Positions 1 through 12,347 of a DNA stretch of 64,000 bases are shown piece by piece. The DNA is taken from contig JAGMUV010000007.1 in NCBI GenBank assembly GCA_020744425.1, positions 434,001 to 498,000 of the forward strand, read 5' to 3'. The notes below the pieces were generated by a model, which was not told where the DNA came from, ran no database searches, and saw nothing but the letters and a program-made list of their open reading frames with translations. Each line of letters begins with the position of its first letter. The first letter of the stretch is position 1. The translations under genes and the position numbers were made by a program. The stretch comes from Dactylonectria macrodidyma (taxonomy: Eukaryota > Ascomycota > Sordariomycetes > Hypocreales > Nectriaceae).

Positions 1-17
1 CTGACTTTCTCCCCAAG

Positions 18-1149
18 ACTCTGGGCTTTGCGTCGCTCTGATACACTGGCAGAACGCGGCATCACTCATGTGCTATCTGTAGTTGGCTTTGATCCTTCGA
101 GCCTCAAGAACTTCAAGGATGAGCCGTGGTCTGAATACGGAAAGCAATTTCGGCATCTCATCATCGATATAGACGATGTCGATGATGCAAACTTGCTTGT
201 GGAGCTCCCTAGAGCTGTCAAATTCATCCATGAGGGTTTGAGAGGAACTGGATCCAGTCAAGACCATAACCCGGTTAACGGCCAGGAGGCAGACGCCGGC
301 CTGAACAAGGGCGTCGATGATCTAAGCATTGGGGGCCATGGCAAGCGCCAAGGCGTCTTCGTCCACTGCGCCGCCGGTAAGTCGAGATCGGTCTCGGCCA
401 TCATTGCTTACCTGCTATGGCGGTATCCTAACAGATTCGACCCTAACATTACCCCAACCGCCATCTCTGACCCAACCCACGCGCTGCCACAGTCATCTTC
501 GTCGCAGAGGCGGTCGCGGAAGGAAACCTCCATCGAGGCTGTGCACGCCGCGCTGACTTTTGTCCGCCGCTCGCGGCCCATGGCGGAACCCAATCCCGGC
601 TTCATGGATCAACTGGCGCTTTGGTGGGAGATGGGCTGCCCGGAAGACGTCGAGACCCATCCCGTGTACCAACGCTGGGCGTACCACCGTGAGGTGGAGG
701 AGAACTTGGCGGTGGGCCAGGCACCCACAAGGCTGAGGTTCGAAGATGAGGAGGCTCAGCCCCACGATGAGTCTGGCCTTAGCCTGCGATGCAAGAAGTG
801 CCGCCGCACCCTGGCCACGGCGCCGTTCATCGTCGAGCACAAGCCAGCCGATCCGCACTCCACCACCCAGTGCCAGCACTTCTTCATCGAGCCCCTGAGT
901 TGGATGCGAGGCATCCTCGAACAAGGTGAGCTCAACGGCCGGTTGCTCTGCCCCAATGCCAAGTGCGGCGCTGGCGTGGGCCGCTACGACTGGAAAGGCT
1001 TCAGGTGCTCATGTGGCGGCTGGGTCATACCCGCCTTCTCGCTTCAGCGCGGCAGAGTTGACGACGTTGTGAAGCGAGCCCTGGGGTCTGCGGCCGGCCA
1101 TGGCATTCGAATGCCGCCGGGCGCTTTACCGCGTGGTGGTAACCTGTAA
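18..1149 (+). CDS. YVH1: Dual-specificity phosphatase Yvh1, 3' part (5' end outside window)
   Basis: Yvh1-type dual-specificity phosphatase. In yeast this family helps release Mrt4 from pre-60S ribosomes. The catalytic signature HCAAGKSRS (Cys nucleophile, Arg six residues later) lies at about 370-395, in the usual DUSP position after the segment ERGITHVLSV. The C-terminal third carries the Yvh1 zinc domain: CKKC, a Cys-x-His pair, CPNAKC and CSCGGW, ending in the typical WVIPAF segment. The window opens inside an intron: a branch-like ctgac at 1-5 and an acceptor AG at 16-17. The exon therefore starts at 18 and reads LWALRRSD. The TTG at 28 that opens the frame is not a start codon. The N-terminus and at least one exon are missing upstream. 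The stop codon is TAA at 1147-1149. The family assignment is firm because both domains are present in the right order. Confidence 0.9.
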
Positions 1150-4100
1150 TACCCAGGATAGGACGGGGAATGAAACACAAACTCAACTGAGTCGCCGGGC
1201 AATCGCCGTTCAGCAGCGGTGTTAGTGCCCGAGTCGCCACCGACCAGGACTCCGGCGACATGGACCCCGAGTCTCCGTCTCCCCCTTGTCGCTCCTCTCC
1301 GGAACCCCACCCGAACCCCGAACTTGGTATGGACAAGGGAATAGCTCGGCGGGACGGTCACCAAGCTCCTCCGCCAGCAGCCGGGCCTCTGTTCGCCGAA
1401 AACTCCCCTGTTGTCGCATTGGCGGCTTTTGTGCCCCACGGCGTGTCATAAGCGGAAAGTATCAAGTGAGAACACAACAGGGAGCTCGACCGGGGTTAGG
1501 GGGACCGCAGAGGGGGTGTGGTCCTACGCGGGAAGCTGTTAGGGCTTACGGGGTGTTGGAACTCGCGCATGGGTCACCATCTCTCATAGCGGCCGCAACA
1601 TATAGAGTGAGGGGCCCGTGAATGGGGGCGACTCAAAGATCGTGAGACGGCGACGGGACGATCGGATGGTTCCTGGTGCGGGCATGGGAGCTTCTCATGG
1701 GGGAGGGGTGTATTGCTTCGATTATCAAGAGAAGACATGAGAAACAAAGACCCTGGGCGTTTTGTGAGAGACTATTTGGCAAGCCTCAGCACGCTCAGCA
1801 CTAGGCTCGGACTATTGAGACGAATTTACTCAGCATCTTATTCGAGCTTTTGACGACACGTCGAGCAACCCACAACTAACTGACCATGCTCGCAGAAGAA
1901 GACGCAATCCCTGGCCGCTTGCCCCATCATTGTTCCACACCATCCCATCCATCATGACCCTTGAGCACATCCCACTCACACACCTCCAGACTAGCCCTGC
2001 AACTTTGCTTTCCCCGGAGGCACAGGCGGTGACACTACCATTTTTTTCTACCTACTTGCTTCCGCCTTACCGATTGCGGCGCGATATAGTTTTGCTCTGG
2101 TCCACCAAGCACTGTGTATTTGAAGAGGAGGTCCAATGCAAGACCTGCCTGATCGAGACGATTACTCCTACTAATTGGACACCCCGAGGAAGTATTCCGC
2201 TTGGCCGTTTCCTTGGAAGAGTTAGAACGAGGATAAACGGTGTCTGGCTGTTTTGGGTCATGTTGCGTGAACGGTTACATGAAAAGTCGCCGACTAACGC
2301 CGACCCGTTTTGACGAGGCTAGACACAAGAGCCTCGATCCCGGAACACCAAAGATCCAAAGACACCTCGCAACTAGACATGCGGGAATTGAAAAGAGGAT
2401 TCAAACGCACACATGAAATGCCCTGTCGTAGTAATCCTAGACGAGCAAACCGCCGCTTACGGCTTGACTGTGTTCGCTCAGTCGCACCCTGCCATATTCC
2501 GAAGGCGTCAGCAAGTGCGAGCCAGCCAGTCACCAGCCACCAAGCCGACTCTCGTCATCCGTCTCATCGGGCTTCCCGGGACTGTGAGACTCGCAAAAGA
2601 TCGCATTTTCAGAGGTTGGGAAAACAAGCTCCGCGGATCGACGCTTGTCAGACACAAACGCTCGGTTTCATGCTGAGCTTGTCGGCATTCGGGGGCTGTC
2701 AGACTGCCGGCCCCCCCGCTAGATGATGGATCAATGGACTAGCAACAGAAGATCATGATGGCGATGGATTTAAGGGCTTTGTCATCTTGATGAGTTTCTA
2801 ATGTTAGAGCGGTTCTTCAAGGCGATGACGGTGTGGTGTTAGGTCATGAATAACTCAGCACCACTTCCTTGGCCTATCAACCGCTCGGAACTCATCGCTC
2901 CACCACCTCCTGGGGCGAAACCATGGCTCAATTGTTTGTTATGAGACCTCTTCGGCAAGGTCACCATCGGGAGGGGTATCTGGGAGCAGTGACGTAGCCC
3001 CTCACAGCGATTTAGTTGTGAGATGTCCCCGTTCGCGGGCATGAAGGGGTCCCCGGATACCCGACGCTCGACTCTTGATACCCCTTTTGGAGCACGATTG
3101 ACACACTCAAGCATCACAAGGTGGAGCCCTTCGAGGACGCCACCACCCTAGAATCGACCTGCTCCTTGCCATCTGCCGCCTCTAGATGCCCGATGCCCAC
3201 TCCCCCTTGGGCCTTGGCGTAGTGCCATCACTGGGGGTGAGTCTCCTCGTCATGCACTGCTTCATCGGCCGCCTGGGTGTCCATCTGACCGCATCATCCT
3301 TTGCCCATCTTAGTCTGGCGTACAGGTGGATGTTGTTTCCAGGCAGCCATCATCCTCTCTGAGGAAGCGCGGAACCGCCATGGCGTAGTGCAGACGCCTC
3401 AGGAGGTCCTGCGGCTGGGTAAATCATCCAGTGCCACGGCTGCAGGGGGCAAGCCATGATAAGCGGTATTCAGTGTTGGAAGTGAAGATGGCCGAGTGTC
3501 AGAACGGCGATGGCCATCAACGGGGGCCGTGGGAGACCCGCTCCGATCCCGACGCTCCGGAGGACCCTAGTCGTCGCCGGGGCTCTCGGGGGCGACGATC
3601 GGGAGTGGACGTTTGCAGAGACGGCCCGGGGCACGGGGACAGGAGTGTTCCATCGTTCACAAGGCTGAAGTCCGCCCGAGGGAGGAAAGAGACCGCCCTG
3701 CATGGCTCGAACCGTGGGTCCTGGCTTTTGAGAGGCGCCCAGGGGGTTGTGACGGAGGGTACAAAGGGACAAGACTTGGACAAGTACCTCGATCTGACAG
3801 CCACCAAGTACTCCCATTCCACACACGCCCCCCTTCGAGGAGCCTGTCACCCTCTAGAAGCACGCCATAAGTGCCGATCACAAACGGGCAGATTGCAAGG
3901 AAAACAAACTTGGCCGTCCAGCTCGTGCAGCGCGGTGGATCTGCATCATTGCAACCCCAACCCACCGGCCACCTCCCAGTCTTCCTTCGAGCCCAGCCAC
4001 AGCGAGGTAAACTTGTAGCTAAGGAGAGCCTCGTGGCTCTCCCAGCGATACTAGCGGGGGGCCGCTTAGTGCCCTTGAGGAGGAAGAACGCCTTGGGATC

Positions 4101-7100
4101 TGTTCCCAGACGCCGGACTCGAGGAGTTCTCGGGGGCGGACGCTGTTGGCTGAGGCGATGCAAGCCGTTGACGACCACGAGATGAGATATTTTGTGGCAG
4201 ACTCGTCATCCAGGTGCATCAAGCATGCCTCTATGCGATTCGCCTGTCGGGCGAGCTGCCCATCCTAGCGCCGGGGAGCCATCCACCCGCATCTCAGAGT
4301 CCAGGCTGACAGCGCAGAGTCACATCCGCAAGTCGAACAGCCTAAGTCGCGGTAGATCCAAACTGTCGGTAGTTGGGGCTGTTTCCGAGAGCCCTCGGGT
4401 GTTACTCTTTGCGCTATCGTGAGAGAAGAGGCAATTCTCGAAGGAGGGTCACATGTGACTGTGCTCATGCATCATGTCAGATAACACCATCGCGGCTTGA
4501 GGACTTCAAGGAGAAGCCATTGCAGGATATGCCGGCGTCTGTTGGAAGCTCAAACCGACCTTTGGCTCTGTGGGTGTGGGATGATGGCAGCATGGTCTGT
4601 CTCCGCAGTTTCTTCACAGGCGACGGGCCTTGGCCTTGGTGTAGGGCCGAGTTGATTCAGGGTTGATGCCGCGACGCTAACGGGATGCATGCCACTTCAA
4701 GGCCCGTCCTGCGGTCAGCATCTCGGCCAACGGAGGAGGGGGTGGGATCTCCCGATTCCACATGTGCTCGCGGAACTAGTCGTTCGATATGTCGCCGAAG
4801 CCCCTCCTCGAGACTAGGCTGGGGGGAAGCTTCTGACGGGCTTGCAGAATCGTGGCTGGCCATGGTTCATGTTGATTGCATCTCGTCACTCCTCTCCTCC
4901 AGAGCCTGGTGGGATGCTGACACAAGACAAGACAGCAGCAAGGGAGGAAGATAAACCTGCACCACGGGTCGCAATAGCGCGGCGTCAGACTGACCTGTCA
5001 CGTCCTGGTTGTGGTTAGTTGAAGCGCCACAGCTCGCAGCCCTACTATGTACCAGTTTGTACATATCTTGCCCTGGTCGTTGGGTGGTGAGCGAGGAAAC
5101 CGGCCGCCTCAACGAGGCAGTTGCTAACGACACCGCTGTTCTCGGACAAGGGCCCCGAATCCTTGCGTCGGACTAGAATCAGAATGGGCCCCTTGAGAAT
5201 GCGAGTATTCGATGGATGACCTTCTGTTTGGTCGGGACATGCCGTCAACCCCCGCGCCTGGACCCTCTCTGATGTAAGTGTCGCCAACATCCAAGCACCA
5301 CGCAGCGAACGGGACCCATTCAGTGTGTCAAAGCTCGCGACGACGAAGTCCTATTTCGAGAGTCGAGACATCCACTTACTTGCAGAGAAACTCGCGCTGC
5401 TTACCAAGGTCGTCCGCCTTTGCGGGCAGCCTTAGTGAGCAGCAAGCATGTAAGCGCTAGAACCCAAACATGCCGAGTCCCCGCACTGGTCGGGCAGGTT
5501 GGCAGCCTTCGAAAATCTGCCTGTTGCGGAGATCGAGCCCGTCATATCTCGGCATCCGGTCAGAATGACGGGTCGAAGACGGCAATAATGGGCGTTTCCA
5601 AATGGGGAATTGGCCATGATTAGGGCAGAGAGCAGGTGACCAGGCTGATCGGCGAAACGTCCCTGTCCAAGCCAAGCAGGGGACTTGCGAATCGGCTAGT
5701 TTCAGCCTCCAAGGCAACGTCGAGCCGGGGGCACTCAGCCATGGTGGACAGCCGAAACTGCACCAGACATGATCCATGCTGCGGGAGAGAGCCCTCCAAC
5801 TGGGCCATTGACTTGGGTTGAAATGAGGCTTGATTCTTTGAATCCCACCCACGCAGTCGGTCCCGAGCTTATGGCCCAGCCACCCCATCCAGACTAAGGG
5901 AAGGTAATTTCCACAGGGCTGGAGCGTCTCAGCCTTGCTAGGCATCTGGGTCCTTCTGATGGAAGGATGGGCGGTGGATGGACCTCGCAAAATGGCGAAT
6001 GAAATATACGGCGTGACAATTGCGATTGGTCCGGGTGATATAAGCCTCACATACACCCGCCTCAACCTAAACCAAATGCGAGCGCGAGCCTCGCTTCCCC
6101 ACAATCTCTCTCGGGACGCGACGCGAGAACGGGACCGAAACTACCACAGCTTTCCGGATCAGGAATACCTAGTGTATAATATGGGGGCTGCTATTATCTG
6201 ACAGCTCGGCGTGAGATTCCTCGCCAATACAGTATATGGGCTCGGACTTTGTTGCAAGGGTTGTCGCCGCTTTTCTTGGATCTCTATGTTTATGGAGGGA
6301 GTGTTTGTAGAGACGGAGGATGAGGAAGTTGATATGGTCCGTCAAGAGCAGGGCGCAGGGAATTTGTCGTGGGCTCGAGATATTTGCTGCGGTCAAGATG
6401 ACTCAGATTTCCTGCGGCGTAGACAACTGAGCGCAACTTCCTGTGAAGTCTCGAGCTCTGTTTAGAGGACAGTTACACCTGTGCCAAATTAGACCGAGAG
6501 CTTCCAACAACAAGATGTTCAGGCGAGTTGCAACAAACTCTAAGTAGTAACAGATGATTCGTAATCAGACATCGAACGAAATAGAAGTCTTCCTGATACT
6601 ATACACAAGATAGTTAATGTCCGCGTAACCTTGCTAGAGCCTCTTCGTAACTCTTCCGGGTTTCTATTGCACACAAGAACGAAACTACTGAAAGCACTAG
6701 CAATCACATAACCCTGCCACAAAGACAACACCAGGTTCCCTTATTGAGAGGTCTTAATATATGTGCGGTTGTAATGCACATTATTGCATACCAAACGATT
6801 ATCACGGGACCTGATGAGCCGTGTTGCACAACTAGCATACTGGGTATGGTATCATGCTAAAAGAAGGTTGACCCGGGTGAAAAGGGGATTGTAAGAGGAT
6901 CTCTGCGAAACACAGCTTGGACTTATCATGGACTGCATCAGTCTGCATGAACCAGACATGTTGATGAATCAACTGTGAGGGCTTGAATCTTCCTACCTCA
7001 ATGGCATTTGGTAGACTGTAATCTTTTGAGATCTTGCGATAAAGTTGAGTGTCATACTGCGAATGTCACGATGTTGTGATGGAGTTGAGGATGCCTCTTC

Positions 7101-7467
7101 TCTGTCTGTCCGAGAATCAGGCGAGATGGTGACCTGGCTATTTTACTAGACGTAAATACCGCAGCGAGTTTTGGGATAAGTCAAAGTGTTGTCTTTGTAT
7201 GTATTCATTGGTAGCCTGTCGATCCCGGGTAGCTCAGGGAGGTGTTGATCAGGTGGTTTGGTGTAGGGTAAGAAGAGTCTTGGTATTGCCCATAGGCAAC
7301 AAGTACTGCCATCTTTGCAGAACGCCGTCCGCCTTCCAAAACGATGATATAGACAAAGTTTCGGTTTCTAATCAAAGGTGGAATGATTGTTGGTTTCCTG
7401 GAGTTGATCAATCGGAATACCGGTGGTAAGCCCTCACAACGCCTGCAATCTTATTGAAGACAGTCAA
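1150..7467. other. Gene-poor interval, 6.3 kb
   Basis: This lies between the 3' ends of two convergent genes, so it needs no promoter, yet it is 6.3 kb long. Open frames are short and overlap on both strands. The longest (3431-4018, 195 codons) has a biased Arg/Gly/Ser composition and no recognisable domain. Base composition is ordinary, GC-rich at about 3.1-5.3 kb and more AT-rich at 6.4-7.2 kb, so it does not look like the AT-saturated transposon region further on. I see no gene, RNA gene or terminal repeat that I can support. A fast-evolving pseudogene or a noncoding transcript cannot be excluded. Confidence 0.5.
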
Positions 7468-8182
7468 TTAACTGGGGTCATCCGTAGGAACAGCCGGGAA
7501 GTAGCCCGGCTTGGACATGCGCTCCCGATCCCGTTTCGCGGCGTCGGCTTGCCGCTTCTTCATCAGCCGTTGCTGGTAGAAAGCACTGCGTCTGTTAGTG
7601 AGATCTCACATATGGCTGACCGGAAGCTCAACTCACCCCTTCAGCTCGAATATTCGAGGTTCTGGCTCAGGAGTCGCCTCCTTTTCTTCCGTTTCCTGGC
7701 TCTGAGTGTCAATGCCCATCGACGGCGTGAGGAAATCTCGGACATATCGGGCCTTGGCCATGAAACCCACCGTGTCCTTTTTGTCATCCTTCTTGTCGTC
7801 GTCCTTCTTTTCGTCTTTGTCGCCGTCCTTCTCCTTCTTCTCCTTCTTCTCCTTCTTCTTGCGTTGCTTCTCCTCGTACTCCTTCTTGAGACGCTCCTTT
7901 TCCTCCTCAAGCTCCTTCTCTCGCTTGGCCTTTACGGCATCTTGGTCGATCTTGGGAGTACAGAAGTGGTTGTCTTTTAAGTGGCCGGGACACACGAAGA
8001 AGAAGTCCTGACATGACAAAAGTCAGCCTAATCCATTGCACCGAGACCATGATCCCCCTGCGCACCTTGTTGTCCGGTGTGATCAACACCGATGAGCTGG
8101 GCTTGTAGCAGACATCGCAAGCCTTGGATGCCGACTCTGCGACCTTTCGATGGTGGTAGATGTTGGGGAACGGGGTCGCCAT
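7468..8182 (-). CDS. VFA1: Vps4-associated protein 1 (Vfa1 family)
   Basis: 203-residue homologue of yeast Vfa1, which binds the MIT domain of the AAA ATPase Vps4 and acts at endosomes in ESCRT-III disassembly. Three exons on the minus strand: 8182-8066, 8007-7637 and 7591-7468, with introns of 58 and 45 bp. All junctions are GT-AG and the first intron has a ctgac branch site. The N-terminus holds a zinc-binding pattern that is only completed by splicing: C22-x2-C25, then C45-x2-H48 (CDVCYKPSS ... FFFVCPGHLKD). The middle is a long Lys/Glu/Asp-rich charged helix. The C-terminus keeps the conserved FYQQR, KKRQA and AAKRDRERM segments. The start ATG at 8182 is chosen because the conserved RKVAE-CDVC block follows closely. 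It is divergent from RTT106, 453 bp away. Confidence is high from both conserved ends. Confidence 0.88.
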
Positions 8183-8635
8183 GGATATCCAGTGCGCCAA
8201 TCCGACGAAGCGCAGGGTTATTCGGTTATAGGCGGCTCCCTTGCCTCGTCGTACGTGATCCCCAGATGATTTGGTGATGTCGTGGCGGATGCATCGCCAA
8301 ATATCGCGGGGCCGCAACTGACGTCAGGCGGTACGCAGCGGTTGTGGAACCAGTTCTAGACCTGAAGGGTCCATTCTCAGCGCTCGCGACCGCTAAATGC
8401 ATAGGAAATTAGCGCTTGATTGCCACAAGCGCCCTGGGGCGAATGACTAAGACGCACAGGCGCTAATTCCCGGGCTTATCTTATCGCGTCCAGGTATGAA
8501 ATTGACCATGACGATGCCGCACCTACCCATTGTCCATCCATGACCAAACAACAAAAGAAGGCTCTCCTTCACACACAACATTTTTCAATTTCCACACCGC
8601 CGTCGACTCGCCGCGGCCTGGATTTCGAACTCATC
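8183..8635. promoter_or_regulatory. Divergent VFA1/RTT106 promoter region with CRE-like site and inverted repeats
   Basis: This 453-bp region lies between two divergent start codons and so should carry both promoters. It contains a perfect palindromic CRE-type octamer, TGACGTCA, at 8319-8326 (the consensus of ATF/CREB bZIP factors). It also has an inverted repeat: AATTAGCGC at 8407-8415 and GCGCTAATT at 8460-8468, 44 bp apart. Overlapping it is a second pair, agcgcttg (8411-8418) and caagcgcc (8426-8433). The GCGC cores recall E2F/MBF-type sites, which would suit a replication-linked histone chaperone, but this is inference from sequence only. Confidence 0.45.
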
Positions 8636-10366
8636 ATGGGCGCCAAGCTCGACACCCAGAAGCTCGGCTTCGTCTTCCAGACCCGCCCAGACATTATCGA
8701 GGGCATACAGAAGGCTGCAGGTAAACAATACCCCTGACCCTTTTTTCAGACCTGACCGTGCAAGAACTGACTTTTTATGCCAGATTCCCCCACCAGAGTT
8801 GCCCTCTTCAACCAGATTGCTAGCCACGTGTACGATACGATCCAAGGCAATGGCGAGCCAGCGCACAAGAAGCGGCGGGTAGATGTAGACCAGGCCAACG
8901 GCAGCGTGAATGGCAGCGCGAACGGCAACAAGGTCAACAACAACGCCAAGGCCACCACCAATGCAGCAGACGAGGCTGTCCTCCTCGAGATCAAAGAGAT
9001 TTCAGTCTCCGTCCCTCAGAGGAAGAAGCTGGAGATTTGCTTTACGGCTGGCCACCTCTATGCTCGAGTGCCAGGAACCACAGCTCCCATCCCAGCAATA
9101 ACATATGCTTGGAGCGACATTGGTACACAAGCTGCATGTCTTACTCCATTTCAGCGCTAACACGAAGCAGAATATGCCTTCTATCTTCCCGTGCCTGAGA
9201 AAACTCAGGTACAGCACAACTACATTGTGTTTCCCCGAGGCACGTACCTCCCGTCCAAGACGAACCCGCCAACGGAGGAACCACTCGTCTTTACAGTCCC
9301 TTCGACTGCCCCTAAGCAGGGTACGATAACTGGTCCGGAATCTGGAACTGCCTCTGCAGTTTCTGATACTTACAAGGCCCTCTTCCATTGGGCCCTGAAC
9401 AGGCATTTGACCCCCGCCGGAAACAGGGTCGAAATCGTCTCTGCCAATCCCAACAAATTCCACAGCATGGTCAAGCAACCCCACAGACCAAGCGAGAAGG
9501 CTGTCCATGTCAAGGCATTCCGAGGCTCCAAGGATGGATACCTCTTCTTCCTTGAGAATGGCATTCTTTGGGGTTACAAGAAGCCACTCATGTTCATTCC
9601 GCTGAACCGCATCGCTGCGACAAGCTATACAAGCATCTTGCAGCGTACTTTCAACATTGCCGTAGAGGTGTTTGCCAGCGAAGGAGACGCAACCGAAGAG
9701 CTCGAGTTCTCCATGCTGGACCAGGAGGACTACGGCGGCATCGACGAGTACATCAAGCGCCACAGACTGCAGGACCGCAGCATGGCTGAGCAGAGGAAAG
9801 GCAAGTTGCAATTGGCGGAAAACAGAGGACCGAAGAAGAATGGCGAGGCAGCAGAAAACGGTGACGCCCCCGCCGAGGGAGCTCAAGACGGGATGAGCGA
9901 ACTGCAAAAGGCTCATCTCGAACTTGAGCAGCAGCTAGATGATGAAGAGGACGAAGACGAAGAGGACTATGATCCCGGAAGCGAAGGCGAGAGCGAGGGA
10001 TCTGGAGACTCTGATGACGATGACGACTCTGACGATGATGAGGAGGATGACGAGGCGGATGCCGAAGATGGTGAAGGAGACGCTGAGGAGGACGCTCCTG
10101 AGGAAGAGGAGGAACCTGTCAAGGAGGAACCCGTTGTGGAGGAGCCTGTCAAACCTACCCGGCGTGGCAGGGCGACCAAACCTGTCAAAGCCGCGCCCGT
10201 CAAGGCTGAACCCGTCAAGGCTGCCCCTGTCAAAGCTGTAGCTGTCAAGGCAGCACCCGCCAAGGCGACCCCTGTACCAGTCAAATCAGCTTGGGCGGCG
10301 ATTGGTGGTTCCCGACGAACTAATGATGCGATGGATGTGGACGAGACGTTTGATGTTGTTGGATGA
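8636..10366 (+). CDS. RTT106: Histone chaperone Rtt106
   Basis: 539-residue Rtt106, the H3-H4 chaperone that binds H3 acetylated at K56 and acts in replication-coupled nucleosome assembly and silencing. Exons are 8636-8720, 8784-9122 and 9171-10366 (introns 63 and 48 bp). Splicing joins SDI to EYAFYLPVP, a core family motif. The N-terminus ([18 protein letters not shown]) fits the family's helical dimerisation region. The tandem PH-like domains run from about residue 94 ([17 protein letters not shown]) to about 345 ([11 protein letters not shown]), with the hallmark blocks [20 protein letters not shown] and LDQEDYGG. After it come a Glu/Asp-rich tail (about 395-460) and a Lys-Ala-Pro-Val repeat stretch. 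The length is typical of filamentous fungi. The ATG at 8636 precedes the conserved N-terminal block. The identification is firm. Confidence 0.92.
10183..10290 (+). repeat. Degenerate PVKAA-type repeat inside RTT106
   Basis: In-frame tandem array of about seven 12-18 bp units encoding variants of P-V-K-A-A/E-P near the C-terminus of Rtt106, just after the acidic tail. It is basic and proline-rich, probably disordered. Its function is unknown. Such simple coding repeats are expected to vary in copy number between strains. Confidence 0.7.
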
Positions 10367-10894
10367 TCAGGGCATGACGTGTTTGTCGACATGGCAGGTT
10401 AGATCCAAGTATATGCTCGCTGATGAAGGGCATCTTCACCCTTTCGCTCAAAAATTATCATTCGTATCCGGATGGTCTGGCGTCATGGATGATGGGGTTC
10501 ATGGGAAACATAATGAGCCGCAAGATAAAATGGGATTTCTGCAGCTAATACGAAGTACATGTACTTGTTGGTGACCACGTGCATTGTTCCCAGATGACTT
10601 CACAGGGGCTCGCCATTGATTCACATATTCACGATAGCTTGCGCAGCAAACCACTGATCAACCCTCCCAGCTCGTATGTCCATTTATTGAAGACATGGTT
10701 ATGAATTGCTGAGAAACAGGGAGAAGAATGGGAAAACGGGCCAAAGAGCAGGCGGGCAAAAGAATCTATTAAACGACCGCATGATACAACGAGTATCTCA
10801 ACGCAAGACCCAAGGGAAGAGCGGAATCAACCAGCATGGGGGAGCTCAGACGCAGAATCCAACAAGTAAAGGCTCTAGTTGTATCGCAGATAAG
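10367..10894. other. Convergent 3' intergenic region
   Basis: 528 bp between the convergent RTT106 and LITAF-type genes. It should contain both 3' UTRs and polyadenylation sites. No other gene or repeat was recognised in it. Confidence 0.6.
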
Positions 10895-11548
10895 TCACTT
10901 GGCAGCGTAGCAGAGGACTTCTGTACGGCCGCTGCGGTGGAATTTGGCGAGGGGAATTCCGCACTGGAGCTTGTTAGCAATCATTTTGAATAAGAGAGAA
11001 ATCGATTCACGTACCTGGCCGCACTTGTGATTAACATCCTTGAGGGAGCTGATGAAGTAGGGGATGCATCCCAAGCAACTAATGAGACACACCAAGGCAG
11101 CAGCGCCACTGTCGATGGTCAGTATTTTCTCCTCCTCGGAACTTCAAGCAAAATATGTAACTTGGACAAATGGGTACATACTGCACGTAGTTTCCAGTCT
11201 CTGGCGTAGCAACCGTGACAGCTCTGGTGCCACAGCCCGGGCAGAGGACCGGCGCAGGCATGCTCTGCAGCAACTCGATCGGGGCACTGGCAAAAGTCTG
11301 CGTAACCATGCCACCTGCGGGTGGCATCCCTTGGGGGGCGATGTCGCCGTGAGGAGGCATTTCGTTTGGAGGACTGCCGGGAGGTCCGTTGACGGCGATG
11401 GATGGGGTGCTACGCTCGTATGTAGGCGGTGCTTGGGTGGTGAGCTCCACGGGCTGTGTCGTCCCGTCGGTCTGAGGTGGTGCTGTTTGAATGTGTCAGA
11501 GAAAGGAGGGAGACTGAGGGTTTCTGGGGACTTACTCGGCTTCTCCAT
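10895..11548 (-). CDS. LITAF-domain zinc protein
   Basis: 158-residue protein with one LITAF (SIMPLE/PIG7-like) zinc domain, a family of monotopic proteins on endosomal, lysosomal or plasma membranes. Four exons on the minus strand: 11548-11536, 11482-11182, 11108-11015 and 10963-10895 (introns 53, 73 and 51 bp). The first exon encodes only four residues plus one base. The N-terminal half is Pro/Gly/Thr-rich and disordered. The domain starts with a CPGCG knuckle (about residue 90), then TPETGNYV, a hydrophobic membrane-inserting segment (ALVCLISCLGCIPYF), SLKDVNHKC, and a second knuckle ending LAKFHRSGRTEV. The last intron has two possible acceptors. The chosen one (ctccag, exon at 10963) restores C-x2-C (HKCGQCG). 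The alternative adds two residues (Leu-Gln) and breaks that spacing. The partner in fungi is not established. Confidence 0.85.
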
Positions 11549-12347
11549 CGCGTGTGGTTTGTAAGAGAGTTGGGATATCTGATGTGGATTCTAACAGTAC
11601 TCGAAGGCCGATGATGCAGAGGGGACGTAAAGGGGTTGTGAGCAGGAAAGAGTATACGCAAAGAAAGTCAGACAAAGAAATACAGCCCAATGGAAGGAGC
11701 TTTGGGCTCGGGGTGAATCACGGGATATAAGATCAAACTGCTTGGCCTGCCTGTGAAGACTGGGCAGGCACAGTGACTGCAGACAGACGACCAACGAATC
11801 AACCTCACTCACTGCCAAGTTAGTCCAACTACCAACCGATCAACCTGGGGCAGTGCATGGGATGCCCTTGGCGTTAAATTATTGCCTCTCGTTTCATGGC
11901 TAGATCAGGCATATGCCGTAGGGCCCTGCGAAATCGACGTGCGATCTGATCCCATCATCCGGCAGTGAATCACATCCGCCTCCTCCAGGCAATCTGAGCT
12001 TTCCATCAGGTCATGTGAAAGAGCTTCTTCCTCTTCATACGCCTCTCCGCAGCGATGATGACGCATTTTTACCACCCGCCAAGAACCTTTTCCTGGAAAC
12101 GTTGGTGATGTCACTTACAAACGAGCAAGGATCCCGTAGGGTGGCGAGGGGAACAAGGCGCAGTGGGCAAGAATCCCTGCTGCGGGCGAGAAAAGACAGA
12201 CCAGGAGACAAGTCGATCAAGTGACACATGCAAATGGGAATTTTGTGCAACGCCTTGAGTGTCGCATGTCGTCCTGGTTTTGTGGATTTGGTTGGAGGGG
12301 CACACGTCAGAAGGCGGGTTGTGGTGTGGCTGACGATGATCGGGCTT

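Noticed and set aside
3690..3720. tRNA-like T-loop word (ggttcga on the minus strand)
   Set aside because: The flanking bases cannot form a T stem and no D or anticodon arm is found; similar words near 25080, 50970 and 56060 also failed.
3431..4018. 195-codon plus-strand open frame
   Set aside because: Arg/Gly/Ser-rich with no domain, equally long frames overlap it on the other strand; not supportable as a gene.
10964..10970. Alternative acceptor six bases earlier in the last LITAF-type intron
   Set aside because: It would insert Leu-Gln between the two cysteines of the second zinc knuckle and break C-x2-C.
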